Below, piece after piece: positions 39,342-48,678 of a stretch of 64,000 bases of DNA. Numbering within the stretch: the first letter of the stretch is position 1; each line of letters opens with the position of its first letter. This DNA is from Kushneria phyllosphaerae (GTDB lineage: Bacteria > Pseudomonadota > Gammaproteobacteria > Pseudomonadales > Halomonadaceae), in assembly GCF_900312995.1 (NCBI RefSeq), contig NZ_ONZI01000002.1, positions 248,001-312,000 on the forward strand, given 5' to 3'. The position numbers were made by a program, and so were the translations under genes. The notes below the pieces were generated by a model. The model saw nothing but the letters and a program-made list of their open reading frames with translations, ran no database searches and was not told the DNA's origin.

Positions 39342-40112
39342 TTATCGGCGGCCACGATTAAAAGTACAGTTCTGTCGAGCAACCGCGCCCCTGTAAAGGT
39401 AAACGATATCCATGGCAAAGGAGATCACCAAAAGCAGCAGCGCCAGTGCCAGCGCCAGATTCGACCAGGGGGGCGTCACCCAGGGCGTCAGACACGTCAT
39501 CAGGGTACTGACCTGCCAGACGCAGATCGTCTTGCGCCGATAGCTGACCGGGAGCTCCTCCCCAAGCCAGGAGCACCCCCAGGCGGCGGCCACAAACAGA
39601 TAGCGCATGGCACCAATGGCCATGATCCAGAAGCCCGCCTTGTCCTGGATGACCATCATCAAACACAGCATCAGGATAAAAAAGGCATCAAGTTCCATAT
39701 CCAGACGCGCACCGAAACGGCTTTCACAGTGTGCGTGCCGTGCGACCCAGCCATCCACGCCGTCAAGCGCCAGTGCTGTCAGCGCCATGCCAAACACCAG
39801 CAGATGGTGTTCATTGATAAACCCCGGCAGCGGCAGCATGGCCGTGAGCAACACGATGGGAAGCGCTCTTGTCAACGTGACGCGATTGGCCCAGCCCAGC
39901 CCCTGCTGACCTGCAGGCCAGCCCCACATCATGATTGTCGCCAGGACCAGATACACGCCACCGGCAACGGGATACAGTAACGCGGGGGCCATATATGTCA
40001 GATGCAACACGCCCACCAGCAGCATCAGACCAGCACCTCCGATCAGAAGCTCCCTGAGCACGCTGGAGGCAGGCCATTCAGGCTGGCGCATGACAATCCG
40101 TTGTTCACTCAT
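39342..40112 (-). CDS. CDP-alcohol phosphatidyltransferase family membrane enzyme
   Basis: 256-residue integral membrane protein with at least six hydrophobic helices. The family motif DGx2ARx8Gx3Dx3D is intact in LDGVDGWVARHAHCESRFGARLDMELD (residues ~119-145, DGWVAR then G, D, D). It would transfer a phospho-head group from a CDP-alcohol to an alcohol acceptor. The start at 40112 follows GGGAGGGA. It is divergent from the dehydrogenase-PTPS-glycosyltransferase operon and probably part of the same pathway; the head group is unknown. Confidence 0.82.
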   Translation of the reverse strand: MSEQRIVMRQPEWPASSVLRELLIGGAGLMLLVGVLHLTYMAPALLYPVAGGVYLVLATIMMWGWPAGQQGLGWANRVTLTRALPIVLLTAMLPLPGFINEHHLLVFGMALTALALDGVDGWVARHAHCESRFGARLDMELDAFFILMLCLMMVIQDKAGFWIMAIGAMRYLFVAAAWGCSWLGEELPVSYRRKTICVWQVSTLMTCLTPWVTPPWSNLALALALLLLVISFAMDIVYLYRGAVARQNCTFNRGRR

Positions 40113-40400
40113 GTCAGATCCCTCCCCGTGCGTCGGCATCTCTGGTGAATCACGTCTCATACGACCCCAAAAAAGCATTAAAACTTCATCAGGAAGTCAT
40201 CATACAGCAGGAAAACAACGTACCGTTATGATAAACCGTGTTATCACAATAGCGCCTGATCTTTGGTTGTAACGGATCAGGGTCGACAAAAACGGTGCGG
40301 CTTAAGCTTTGCAGGACACGGCGAATTGACCGACAGGGTCTATACTACCCGACGCGCTTTTGGCGACGCGGTGTCTTTTTCACAACGCACAAGGTCATGA

Positions 40401-41381
40401 ATGAGCTCGGAAAACACAGCCCGCGCCTTCTGGGTCGAAGCACCCGGTCACGGCGCCATTCGAACACAGTCGCTGGCAACGCCCGGACCGGATGAGGTCA
40501 GAATTAGAGCCTGTTACAGTGCCATCAGCCGAGGCACCGAAACACTGGTCTTTCATGGCAGGGTGCCCGAAAGCGAATATGCGCGCATGCGCGCCCCTTT
40601 CCAGCAGGGGGACTTTCCGGCGCCGGTTCAATATGGCTATTCAAGCGTGGGCATGGTTGAAGAAGGCCCGAATGATTTCAAGGGCCGCTATGTATTTTGC
40701 CTGCACCCCCATCAGGATCATTACGTTGTTCCGGTCTCCATGGCCATGCCTCTGCCGGATGCACTGCCGCCCGAGCGTGCCGTGCTGGCTGCCAACATGG
40801 AGACGGCGCTCAATGGCCTCTGGGACGCAGCACCCCGCATCGGTGATCGCATCGCCGTCATCGGTGCCGGCGTGGTGGGCACTCTGGTGGCCTGGCTGTG
40901 TCGCAATATTCCCGGCACCCGGGTCGAGCTGATCGATATCGACGATTCGCGTGAGACGCTGGCCCGGGCACTGGATATCGATTTTTCGACACCTGAACGG
41001 GCACAGGGGGAATGCGATCTCGTCATTCATGCCAGCGGCAGTCAGGGTGGGCTTCAGCAGGCCCTGTCTCTGGCCGGTCAGGAAGCGACCATTGTGGAAA
41101 TGAGCTGGTTTGGTGCTCAGGCGGTCAGTCTGCCGCTGGGCGAGGCCTTTCACTCCCGACGGCTGACGCTGCGCGCAAGCCAGGTCGGCACCGTTTCTCC
41201 TGCACGTTCAGCACGGCGTACCCATGGCGAGCGCATGATGCAGGCGCTGTCATTGCTTGAAGATGACCGGCTCGACGTCCTTATCGATGCAGAAAGCGCC
41301 TTTGAAGACCTGCCCGACACCATGGCACGCATTACCACTCGGCCCGGCGCCCTGTGTCACCGCATTCGCTACAGTTTTTAA
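40401..41381 (+). CDS. Zinc-type alcohol dehydrogenase-like oxidoreductase
   Basis: 326-residue MDR-superfamily dehydrogenase. The N-terminal GroES-like domain has [19 protein letters not shown] and [14 protein letters not shown]; the NAD(P)-binding fold has [16 protein letters not shown] (~153-168). The structural zinc loop is absent. It resembles the bacteriochlorophyllide/threonine-dehydrogenase-like group. First gene of a tight five-gene operon (40401-44829); it probably oxidises or reduces an intermediate of an unknown glycoconjugate pathway. Confidence 0.82.
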   Translation: MSSENTARAFWVEAPGHGAIRTQSLATPGPDEVRIRACYSAISRGTETLVFHGRVPESEYARMRAPFQQGDFPAPVQYGYSSVGMVEEGPNDFKGRYVFCLHPHQDHYVVPVSMAMPLPDALPPERAVLAANMETALNGLWDAAPRIGDRIAVIGAGVVGTLVAWLCRNIPGTRVELIDIDDSRETLARALDIDFSTPERAQGECDLVIHASGSQGGLQQALSLAGQEATIVEMSWFGAQAVSLPLGEAFHSRRLTLRASQVGTVSPARSARRTHGERMMQALSLLEDDRLDVLIDAESAFEDLPDTMARITTRPGALCHRIRYSF

Positions 41382-41408
41382 AGTCGTTCCCCTTTCCGGA
41401 GTATTGCC

Positions 41409-41807
41409 ATGTACAGCCTTACCGTTCGCGATCACGTCATGATCGCCCACAGCTTTAACGGCCAGATCTTTGGCCCGGCTCAGAAGCTTCACGGCGCCAC
41501 CTACATCGTAGATGTCACCTTCAAGCGTCCGGATCTGGATCAGGATGACCTGATCGTCGATATCGGCCTGGCAAGCCAGACGCTGTCGGATGTCCTGAGC
41601 GATATCAACATGCAAAATCTCGATGAGATCGAGGAATTCAAGGGGCGCAATACCACCACCGAATTCATGGCCAGAGTCATCTTTGACCGCATGGCCGCCT
41701 CGATTGAAGCCGACCAGCTCGGCGAGACCGGCAAGGGGCTAACGGCGCTGAATGTCACCCTGCACGAATCCCATATCGCCTGGGCCAGCTACGAAGGGAC
41801 GCTATGA
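41409..41807 (+). CDS. PTPS/QueD-family protein with altered metal site
   Basis: 132-residue member of the 6-pyruvoyl-tetrahydropterin synthase/QueD fold. The first zinc His is kept in MIAHSF (His14), and the CxxxHGH motif has become AQKLHGA: catalytic Cys replaced by Ala24 and third His by Ala30. LIVDIGLASQTL and NTTTEFMA, matching the family's DF..L and PT.EN.A blocks, remain. It therefore likely binds a pterin-like ligand or does different chemistry. Its stop overlaps the glycosyltransferase start. Confidence 0.8.
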   Translation: MYSLTVRDHVMIAHSFNGQIFGPAQKLHGATYIVDVTFKRPDLDQDDLIVDIGLASQTLSDVLSDINMQNLDEIEEFKGRNTTTEFMARVIFDRMAASIEADQLGETGKGLTALNVTLHESHIAWASYEGTL

Positions 41808-42895
41808 CCGTTGAGAGCCCCCTTCGCCGCCTGACCCTTATTGTGGCCGGTCGACCGGATCAGCTGACCGGCGGCTATATCTACGACAGGCGTATCGTCG
41901 AGGCACTGCGCGAGCTCGGCATTGCCGTCGAGGTCATCGGGCTGGACGGGCGCTTTCCTTGGCCGGATGACATCGCTCGCGAGTCGCTGCAGCGTGCACT
42001 GGGCGGCTGTACCGATCGCAGCCTGGTCGTGGTTGACGGTCTGGCCGCCAGTGCCATGCCCGAGGTTCTGGAAGTGCATGCGCACCGTCTGACGCTGATG
42101 GCCCTTGTTCATCACCCGCTGGGCGATGAAACCGGCCTTGAAGACCACCAGCGAGAAACCCTCTTGAAGCTTGAATGCCGGGCGCTGCAGGCACCCGCCG
42201 GCATTATTGTGACCAGCACCTTTACCCGGCGACGTTTGATCGAGCTGGGCATCGAGGCGTCACGCATCAGCGTGATCGAGCCCGGTATCACGCCGGTGCC
42301 GGTGGCCGCGGCAGACAACGACACGCCGCAGCTGCTGTGTATTGCCACCCTGATCCCGCGCAAGGGGCAGCATCTGCTGCTCGAGGCACTGGCGGATCTC
42401 AAGGCGCACGACTGGCACTGTCACCTGATCGGTGATGACTCGCGCGACGAGCGCTATACCGCAAGGCTGCGTGACCTGATGGTCGAGCATCAGCTCGAAC
42501 AGCGCGTGACCCTCCATGGCGCACTGCCTCCCGAGGCGCTTGAAACGTATTGGCAGCAAAGTGATCTGTTTGTGCTTCCCTCTTTCTACGAAGGCTATGG
42601 CATGGTGATTACCGAGGCGCTGGCCCATGGACTACCAGTGCTGACGACCACCGGTGGCGCCTTGGCCGATACCCTGCCTGCCAGTGCCGGTCTTCATGTG
42701 CCACCCGATGATGCCCCGGCGCTTCGCGATGCCCTGCGCACGATGCTGTTTGAAGATGGCACCACGCGAAGCGCGCAATATCGGACGCTGCGCCAGGGGG
42801 CGATCGACGCACGTCAGACTCTCAATGACTGGCCAGGAGCCGCCGAGCATTTTCTGACCTGTCTGAAACGCCTGCATGCCATCCCTGCCTTTTGA
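41804..42895 (+). CDS. Glycosyltransferase family 4 protein
   Basis: 363-residue GT-B glycosyltransferase. N-terminal acceptor domain: GRPDQLTGGYIYDRRIVEAL. The C-terminal donor domain has CIATLIPRKGQHLLLEAL, GALPPEALETYWQQSDLFVLPS and the EGYGMVITEALAHGLPVL block (Ex7E, residues ~263-271). It transfers a nucleotide-activated sugar; acceptor unknown. It is translationally coupled to the PTPS-like gene (ATGA), which suggests a shared pathway. Confidence 0.88.
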   Translation: MTVESPLRRLTLIVAGRPDQLTGGYIYDRRIVEALRELGIAVEVIGLDGRFPWPDDIARESLQRALGGCTDRSLVVVDGLAASAMPEVLEVHAHRLTLMALVHHPLGDETGLEDHQRETLLKLECRALQAPAGIIVTSTFTRRRLIELGIEASRISVIEPGITPVPVAAADNDTPQLLCIATLIPRKGQHLLLEALADLKAHDWHCHLIGDDSRDERYTARLRDLMVEHQLEQRVTLHGALPPEALETYWQQSDLFVLPSFYEGYGMVITEALAHGLPVLTTTGGALADTLPASAGLHVPPDDAPALRDALRTMLFEDGTTRSAQYRTLRQGAIDARQTLNDWPGAAEHFLTCLKRLHAIPAF

Positions 42896-42910
42896 TCGGA
42901 GTCACCGTCG

Positions 42911-43828
42911 ATGACCCAACCATCGCCTTCAAACGCTATGGCCGCGCACAGTGATTTCAGCTCATCGTGGCTGGCACTGCGCGAGACAGCCGATCATCGG
43001 GCACGCGATGTTCAGCCGCTGAGCATGGCATGCCGACACTGGCTCACATCGCGCGCGCATCCGGGCCCCTTGACGCTTCTGGATCTGGGCTGTGGCAGCG
43101 GCAACAATCTGCGTTACCTCGCCCCCCGTCTGCCGCCTCATCAGCACTGGCGCCTGATTGATCAGGATGCCAGTCTGCTGGCGCATGCCGGCGATGACAG
43201 CAGCCCCCGCCATGACCATATTGAGGAACTGACATGCCTGCAGCGTGATCTCTCCCTTCTGGATCAGGCCCTGACCGGGGACATGCTGGCAGGCACCGAC
43301 ATTGTGACGGCCTCTGCATTGCTCGACCTGGTTTCCGAGCCGTGGCTTGAAACACTGATCAAACAGTGCGCCTCGCATCAGTGCGCTGTCTGGCTGGCCA
43401 TGAGCATCAACGGAGACAACGCGCTGATGGACCCTGATGATGCCAATATCGATACCGCGCTGCTCGAGATGGATCAACACGTACAACGGCTGATCAAGGC
43501 TCACCAACAGCTCGACAAGGGGTTCAACGGCGCGCTGGGCACGCACGCGCCAGCGGTGGCCCGGGCGCTAATGGAAAACGCGGGCTATCAGGTCACCACG
43601 GCAGAGGCGCCCTGGCAGCTGGACTGTCGTCATCGCGAAGAGGCGCTGCTGGCGCAGGCACTTGTCCAGGGCTGGCTTGACGCGGCGCTGGAGCAGGCAC
43701 CCGATCAGCGAAAGGCCTTGATACAGTGGCATGAAAGCCGCCAGCAGCATATTGCTCTTGGACGTCTCAGGGTCAGGGTGGGACATACCGATCTTCTCGC
43801 CATTCCCGACGCGCCCGGGATGACATGA
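42911..43828 (+). CDS. Class I SAM-dependent methyltransferase
   Basis: 305-residue protein with SAM motif I LLDLGCGSGNNLRYLAPRLP (residues ~57-76) followed by WRLIDQDASLLA, and a later TASALLDLVSEPWLE segment typical of class I methyltransferases. Substrate unknown. It sits between the glycosyltransferase and UPF0104 genes and overlaps the latter by 4 bases. Confidence 0.82.
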   Translation: MTQPSPSNAMAAHSDFSSSWLALRETADHRARDVQPLSMACRHWLTSRAHPGPLTLLDLGCGSGNNLRYLAPRLPPHQHWRLIDQDASLLAHAGDDSSPRHDHIEELTCLQRDLSLLDQALTGDMLAGTDIVTASALLDLVSEPWLETLIKQCASHQCAVWLAMSINGDNALMDPDDANIDTALLEMDQHVQRLIKAHQQLDKGFNGALGTHAPAVARALMENAGYQVTTAEAPWQLDCRHREEALLAQALVQGWLDAALEQAPDQRKALIQWHESRQQHIALGRLRVRVGHTDLLAIPDAPGMT

Positions 43829-44829
43829 AGGCCCAAAAGCCTTCACAACCGTCGACCACCAGACGCGGCTATCGCCAGGTGCTGACGTCTTCGCTGGTGC
43901 GCTGGGTGCTTACACTGGTCATTCTGGCCAGTGTGGTGTGGCTGGTGGATATTGGCGCGCTGCTGACGCGCATGAGGGATCTTTCTCCGGGATGGATGGC
44001 TCTGGCCCTGCTGATTTCGATTCCCCAGATCATGCTGTCGGCCTGGCGATGGCAACTGACCGCGCGTCACATGGGAATGTCACTGTCGCTGCCCACGGCC
44101 ATCAGCGAATACTATCTATCGACCTTTCTCAATCAGATCCTGCCGGGTGGTGTGACAGGGGATCTGGGACGCGCCTGGCGACATGGTATCCGGGACGTGT
44201 CCTATGGCGCCGCCCTGAGGGCGGTCATTATTGAACGTGCCTCCGGGCAGGTGGCACTCCTGCTGGTGGCCGTCACCACATTACTTGTCTTTACGCCGCT
44301 ACGGCATGGTGTGATCGAGCGATTCCGTCAGGTCAGCCTGATGCTCAATGCGCATACCAGCGTGCCCTATGCCCCGTTTTACATCACCCTGCTGGCGCTT
44401 TTGCTGATCGGCGTGTGGATCTGTCGGCATCCGCCCGGATGGATGGGTGCGCTGCGGCGGGATCTAAGGCGTGGCCTGTGGAATCGACGTCTATGGCTGC
44501 GCCAGCTGCTGGGCTCGCTGGCCATTGTCCTGAGCTACATGCTGGTCTTTGTCTGCTGTGCCAGAGCGCTGGGGGAGCCATTATCAACAACGACCCTGCT
44601 GGCACTCACGCCGCCGGTACTGATGGCCATGGCCATTCCATTGTCGGTGGCCGGCTGGGGAATCAGGGAAAGCGCTGCGGCGCTGATCTGGATACTGGCG
44701 GGGTTGTCTGCTCAGCAGGGGGTGGCCATTTCAATGACCTATGGGGCCGTCATACTGATCTCGAGTCTGCCGGGCGCCGTGGTACTTCTGGCGGGGCGAC
44801 ACACGATACGACGACAGGCCCCCGGCTAG
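43825..44829 (+). CDS. UPF0104 / lysylphosphatidylglycerol synthase-type membrane protein
   Basis: 334-residue protein with about eight membrane helices and the LPG_synthase_TM (UPF0104) pattern: YLSTFLNQILPGGVTGDLGRAWRHG near residues 93-117 and a late IPLSVAGWGIRESAAALIW segment. Members act as lipid flippases or transfer groups to lipids. Last gene of the operon. Together with the divergent CDP-alcohol phosphatidyltransferase it argues for a membrane lipid product. Confidence 0.82.
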   Translation: MKAQKPSQPSTTRRGYRQVLTSSLVRWVLTLVILASVVWLVDIGALLTRMRDLSPGWMALALLISIPQIMLSAWRWQLTARHMGMSLSLPTAISEYYLSTFLNQILPGGVTGDLGRAWRHGIRDVSYGAALRAVIIERASGQVALLLVAVTTLLVFTPLRHGVIERFRQVSLMLNAHTSVPYAPFYITLLALLLIGVWICRHPPGWMGALRRDLRRGLWNRRLWLRQLLGSLAIVLSYMLVFVCCARALGEPLSTTTLLALTPPVLMAMAIPLSVAGWGIRESAAALIWILAGLSAQQGVAISMTYGAVILISSLPGAVVLLAGRHTIRRQAPG

Positions 44830-44831
44830 GC

Positions 44832-45056
44832 TCAGGGCAACATGTTGACGATGCCGCTGTTGTCGTCTTCGCTGCTCTGCTCGCCGGTGCCGGCAGTGGC
44901 CTCATCACCGGGAAGCTCTCCGGGGATAACGCCGTTGGCGGCATCCTTTTGAAGGTTCCACTGTCGCTCCTGCTGTGCCTGATCAAGCGTCAGCCAGATC
45001 CCTGACGCCACCAGCAACACACAGAACAGCAGCGATACTAACCCTTTCACACTCAT
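44832..45056 (-). CDS. Small single-helix membrane protein
   Basis: 74-residue protein with an N-terminal membrane or signal helix (residues ~4-22, LVSLLFCVLLVASGIWLTL) and an acidic, glycine-rich tail. An ACGGAGCC site precedes the ATG. Function unknown. It lies between the convergent end of the UPF0104 gene and the RibD-like gene on its own strand. Confidence 0.6.
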   Translation of the reverse strand: MSVKGLVSLLFCVLLVASGIWLTLDQAQQERQWNLQKDAANGVIPGELPGDEATAGTGEQSSEDDNSGIVNMLP

Positions 45057-45134
45057 TTTCAGGCTCCGTTCAATGGCGGGGGGACTTTAGCATTTTCCCA
45101 GAGAACTAGTCATTGAAGGCTCTAAAAAGAAAGG

Positions 45135-46004
45135 TTAATTAATGCCTTTTTCTGCAACAGTTGTAAAATCCAGATCAAAAAGCACATCATCGCCCAGCGT
45201 GTAATGACGCGCGGCCGGTCGCATCGCCTGGCTTAGACATTCAATGACCGGCAGGGTCAGCGTGGGCCTGCCAGAGCCGATAATCATCGGGGTAACCATG
45301 CTGTGCAAACGATCCAGGCACCCCTCTTGTAGAAACCGTGAAATGGTCATGCCGCCGCCTTCCACCAGTATGCACGTCAACCCCCGGCAGCTCAGAAGAT
45401 CGACGACCGCACGCGGATCGACCCCGTCCTCACCCACCTTTAGTCCGCAGACGCTGACATCATGGCCATGCTGCTCGTGACAGGCCTGCCAGCGCGCCAC
45501 ATGCGCCTGCCCCACCAGATGCAGTGTGGGGGCACTGTCATCTTCAAAAATAAAGCGCTGCTCGGGAACGCGACCCCGCGGGTCCAGCACCACCCGAACA
45601 GGATGATCCCCGGTGACATGGCGCACGGTCAGTTTTGGATCATCCATGGCCACGGTACCGGCGCCGACCACCACGGCATCGACCACCGCGCGCAGGGCAT
45701 GCAGATGGACAAGGCCTTCCTCCCCCGTGACGTAATAGGACGCCCCGCATTCCGTGGCGATACGTCCGTCAAGACTTTGCCCCAGCTGTGCCATAACCAG
45801 AGGCGTGGCGCGGGCCACCAGCGGCAGCATGATATCCAGCAGCTGTGAGGCACCAGCCTCGATGTCGTCACTACAGTGCCACTCTCCGCCGGCCGTTATT
45901 GATATCGAACCGTGCTGATACGAGAAGCCGCGCTGCCAATCAAACCGGCGGACGCGCAATACATGTTCCCAGGCCTGCGCTCTGGACAGTGTCGCTGCTG
46001 CCAT
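45135..46004 (-). CDS. RibD-like (pyrimidine/dihydrofolate) reductase domain protein
   Basis: 289-residue protein with a RibD C-terminal/DHFR-like reductase domain from about residue 65: VMAQLGQSLDGRIATECGAS, VDAVVVGAGTVAMDDPKLTVR, and CILVEGGGMTISRF with the GGG loop for NADPH. No deaminase domain (CHxE) is present. It could reduce a ribosylamino-pyrimidine or a pterin. Such reductases recur beside PTPS-like and CDP-alcohol phosphatidyltransferase genes, so it probably belongs to the preceding cluster although transcribed separately. Confidence 0.82.
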   Translation of the reverse strand: MAAATLSRAQAWEHVLRVRRFDWQRGFSYQHGSISITAGGEWHCSDDIEAGASQLLDIMLPLVARATPLVMAQLGQSLDGRIATECGASYYVTGEEGLVHLHALRAVVDAVVVGAGTVAMDDPKLTVRHVTGDHPVRVVLDPRGRVPEQRFIFEDDSAPTLHLVGQAHVARWQACHEQHGHDVSVCGLKVGEDGVDPRAVVDLLSCRGLTCILVEGGGMTISRFLQEGCLDRLHSMVTPMIIGSGRPTLTLPVIECLSQAMRPAARHYTLGDDVLFDLDFTTVAEKGIN

Positions 46005-46399
46005 AAATCCCCTGTCACCCCGGTGCGTTGCTGATCAAAATTCTGGCAATAGTGACTTTTCAGTCAGCATTGCCGCTTCAAAAGCGATGTCGTGCAGTCA
46101 GGGCACGTTTTTATAAGCACATAATTGTACAAGTTTATCGGACCCGCTGCCGCGTTCTAAAAAGCATCATGAAATGAGGAACCTGCAGCCTGAAACCCCT
46201 TTAAAAGCGGGCTTTAAAAAACAGTGTGCAGAAATCCTGCGTTTTGTGATTGTGAAAATTCATGAATATTGACTGGCAAGCCACAGAACCTTGTACCGAT
46301 AATGTACAAGAATTTGAACCATTGAATGGTCGCTCAAGCCACCCCATGGTGGTGTGTCGCCATCAGCACATGTCGATCGCCCAGAGAGGAGATGTTGTC
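46005..46399. other. Intergenic region with TTGTAC-type repeats
   Basis: 395 bases without a confident gene; an ATG at 46262 in frame with the next gene is possible. It contains a small hairpin CGTGC/GCACG followed by TTTTTA (46091-46112), the palindrome TTGTACAA (46125-46132) and a longer related inverted repeat (46290-46310). It presumably carries the divergent promoters of the RibD-like gene and the small gene at 46400. Confidence 0.5.
46290..46310. promoter_or_regulatory. Inverted repeat CTTGTAC-N7-GTACAAG
   Basis: Perfect seven-base arms with a seven-base spacer, 90 bases before the ATG at 46400. A related palindrome TTGTACAA lies at 46125-46132. It looks like an operator for a dimeric regulator; no known regulon is assigned. 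Confidence 0.5.
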
Positions 46400-46543
46400 A
46401 TGTCTGCAAGTGATTATCTGCGTGTTCACAATACCCGGCTGGTCGATATGAACGCCCTGCCCCGGGAACTGCTTTGTCGCTATCTGGCGACCTGCCCGGC
46501 CGTGGTGCGCGAACGGCTTCTGGTTCGTCTTTGTCATCACTGA
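46400..46543 (+). CDS. Small hypothetical protein
   Basis: 47-residue basic protein (MSASDYLRVHNTRLVDMNAL start) with a strong GAGAGGAG site seven to eight bases upstream. The frame is open to 46262, which would give 93 residues, but that start has no clear ribosome site and would place the operator-like repeat inside the gene. Function unknown. It is convergent with recD. Confidence 0.5.
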   Translation: MSASDYLRVHNTRLVDMNALPRELLCRYLATCPAVVRERLLVRLCHH

Positions 46544-46569
46544 CCGCGTCTCAAGCCTTGTATGCCTTG

Positions 46570-48678
46570 TTATTGCGCCGGCATCAGCACACCAAGACGC
46601 TTGCCCACGCCGGAGGCTCGCCATGTCTGTCGCAGGGCGGCACTTTCGATGGCACCGGCAAAGGCTGTCATGATCAAGCAGTGTGATTTCGCTCGCGTAA
46701 TACCGGTATACACCAGCTCTCGGGTCATGATGGGGTTGGGCCGGTCGGGCAATACCAGCAGAATTCGATCAAACTCGGACCCTTGAGACTTGTGAATGGT
46801 CATTGCAAAGGCCGTTTCGACACCGCCCAGTCTACCGGGTAATACCGCACGAACCCCCTGCCCCGAAGGATGCGGAAAGAAGACACGCAGTCGCCCCGAG
46901 GCACGCTCATGATTCGGGTCTTGTTCGGGCACAAACATCGCAATGCCAATGTCGCCATTATACAGCCCAAGCTGTGGATCGTTACGGGTGACCATCACCG
47001 GGCGTCCGGCGTACCAGCCACGTATACCGCCCACCAGCTTCTCCCGAAAAAGCGCCTCGACGATGGCATCATTGAGCCCTTCAACGCCCCATGGCCCACG
47101 GCGCAGGGCACAAAGCACCTGAAAGCGTGAGAAAAGACCCAACACTTCTTCCGGCCCTGCGCCGTTGCCGATGGCCCTGAGGGCTTCTCGATAGCCACTC
47201 ACCGCTCGCCGCAGCAGTGCGCCGCCATGTTCCCTCACCGGCTGGAAATCGATGTCCTTGAAATCGGCCTGCCAGCACTGCCGGATCTCCTCCAGACTGC
47301 CGCGATTGACGGCGCGGGCCAGGGCACCGATGCCGGAATGCTCATGAAAGCGATAGCTCTTTTGGAGCACGACCACGTGATCGGCCAACACGGAAGGGGG
47401 CTTGCCCGATGGCGGCAATGGCTGTCCGGCCGCCCGCTCCATTAGCCTGCGCACCGTGTCGCTGCATTGTCCCTGCTCAGCACCTTCGCAGAGATCGCCC
47501 AGCACCGCCCCGGCTTCCACTGAGGCCAACTGATCACGATCCCCCAGCAGTATCAGCCGCGCATGCGCAGGCAGCGCCGCCAACAGCGAGGCCATCAGCT
47601 CCAGATCCACCATGGAGGCCTCATCGACGACCAGCACATCCAGCGCCAGCGGATGATCGCCATTGTGTCGAAAATGACGGCTGTCACGCTGAACCCCCAA
47701 AAGGCGATGAAGCGTGGTGGCCTCACGCGGCAGGGAGGCGCGAACGGTCTCGGAGACTGCCAGCGCCGCTACGGCACTTCCCAGTGATTGCGACAGTCGG
47801 GCGGCCGCCTTGCCGGTCGGCGCGGCCAGATGCACGATCAGCGCCCGCCCCTGCTCTTTCAGCGCACTTTCCTGCAGCAATGCCAGAAGCCGTGTCACTG
47901 TGGTGGTCTTGCCGGTCCCCGGCCCGCCGGAAATGACGGTCAGACGGTTACGCAGGGCCATGGCACAGGCCACTTTCTGCCAGTCGGGCCCAGAGGCCGC
48001 CCCCGGATTATCAAAAAGGGTGTCCAGACGCGCCATCATTTCGTCGCTGACGCTTTGGTTGCGCGCCATCAATCGTTGAAGGCGCGCCACCACACTGCAT
48101 TCATGCTGCCAGAAGCGGCGCAGATAAAGCCTTTGATCTTCCAGCACCAGCGGCCGGGAATGCTCATCACCCGCCCCCTGGCCCAACACGCCGGACGCAT
48201 GAAGGCGCGAGCGCCATAGGTCGACGTGGTGAACCCCCATGCTCGAGAGCAATGCGCCGGGCGTGACAATCTCTGCCGCCTCATTTGATGCCTGCAGGTC
48301 ATGAGGCGGCAGTGACAACACCGCATCAGGCTCACGCAGAGCATGCTCGAGATCCAGGCAGATATGCCCGCGACCCAGCTGATGGCTGACCAGGGCCGCG
48401 CTTAACATCACCAGCGGATCGCCCTGCGGCTCACGGTCGCTCACAAAGCGCGCCAGATGCGCATCCAGCGCGCGCAGCCAGCCGGTTTCAACCCAGCGTT
48501 CCAGCTGATGGGCGATAAAGTGCGCGTCGATCACCCTTTCCGAGGGAAGCGGCGGCGGTATCTGCCCGGCCTCAAATGAGGAAGGCTCGTCCAGCGGATC
48601 GACGGCTGCCGGCGTTGGCAAGGGGTCATCAAAAAGGGAGAACTGCCCGCTATCGAGGCTTTTGTCGCGGCGCGTCAT
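46570..48678 (-). CDS. recD: Exodeoxyribonuclease V alpha subunit RecD
   Basis: 702-residue SF1B helicase, the fast 5'-3' motor of RecBCD. Walker A is VISGGPGTGKTTTVTRLLAL (~241-260), Walker B-like LVVDEASMVDLELM (~352-365), then LILLGDRDQLASVEAGAVLGDL in motif III and FAMTIHKSQGSEFDRILLVLP near the C terminus. It overlaps recB by 4 bases, so the pair is cotranscribed. Length is somewhat above the E. coli protein. Confidence 0.94.
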   Translation of the reverse strand: MTRRDKSLDSGQFSLFDDPLPTPAAVDPLDEPSSFEAGQIPPPLPSERVIDAHFIAHQLERWVETGWLRALDAHLARFVSDREPQGDPLVMLSAALVSHQLGRGHICLDLEHALREPDAVLSLPPHDLQASNEAAEIVTPGALLSSMGVHHVDLWRSRLHASGVLGQGAGDEHSRPLVLEDQRLYLRRFWQHECSVVARLQRLMARNQSVSDEMMARLDTLFDNPGAASGPDWQKVACAMALRNRLTVISGGPGTGKTTTVTRLLALLQESALKEQGRALIVHLAAPTGKAAARLSQSLGSAVAALAVSETVRASLPREATTLHRLLGVQRDSRHFRHNGDHPLALDVLVVDEASMVDLELMASLLAALPAHARLILLGDRDQLASVEAGAVLGDLCEGAEQGQCSDTVRRLMERAAGQPLPPSGKPPSVLADHVVVLQKSYRFHEHSGIGALARAVNRGSLEEIRQCWQADFKDIDFQPVREHGGALLRRAVSGYREALRAIGNGAGPEEVLGLFSRFQVLCALRRGPWGVEGLNDAIVEALFREKLVGGIRGWYAGRPVMVTRNDPQLGLYNGDIGIAMFVPEQDPNHERASGRLRVFFPHPSGQGVRAVLPGRLGGVETAFAMTIHKSQGSEFDRILLVLPDRPNPIMTRELVYTGITRAKSHCLIMTAFAGAIESAALRQTWRASGVGKRLGVLMPAQ

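Noticed and set aside
38853..39980. 375-codon plus-strand frame across the AspA-like and phosphatidyltransferase genes
   Set aside because: It spans two well-supported minus-strand genes and their gap, with Gln- and His-rich shadow composition.
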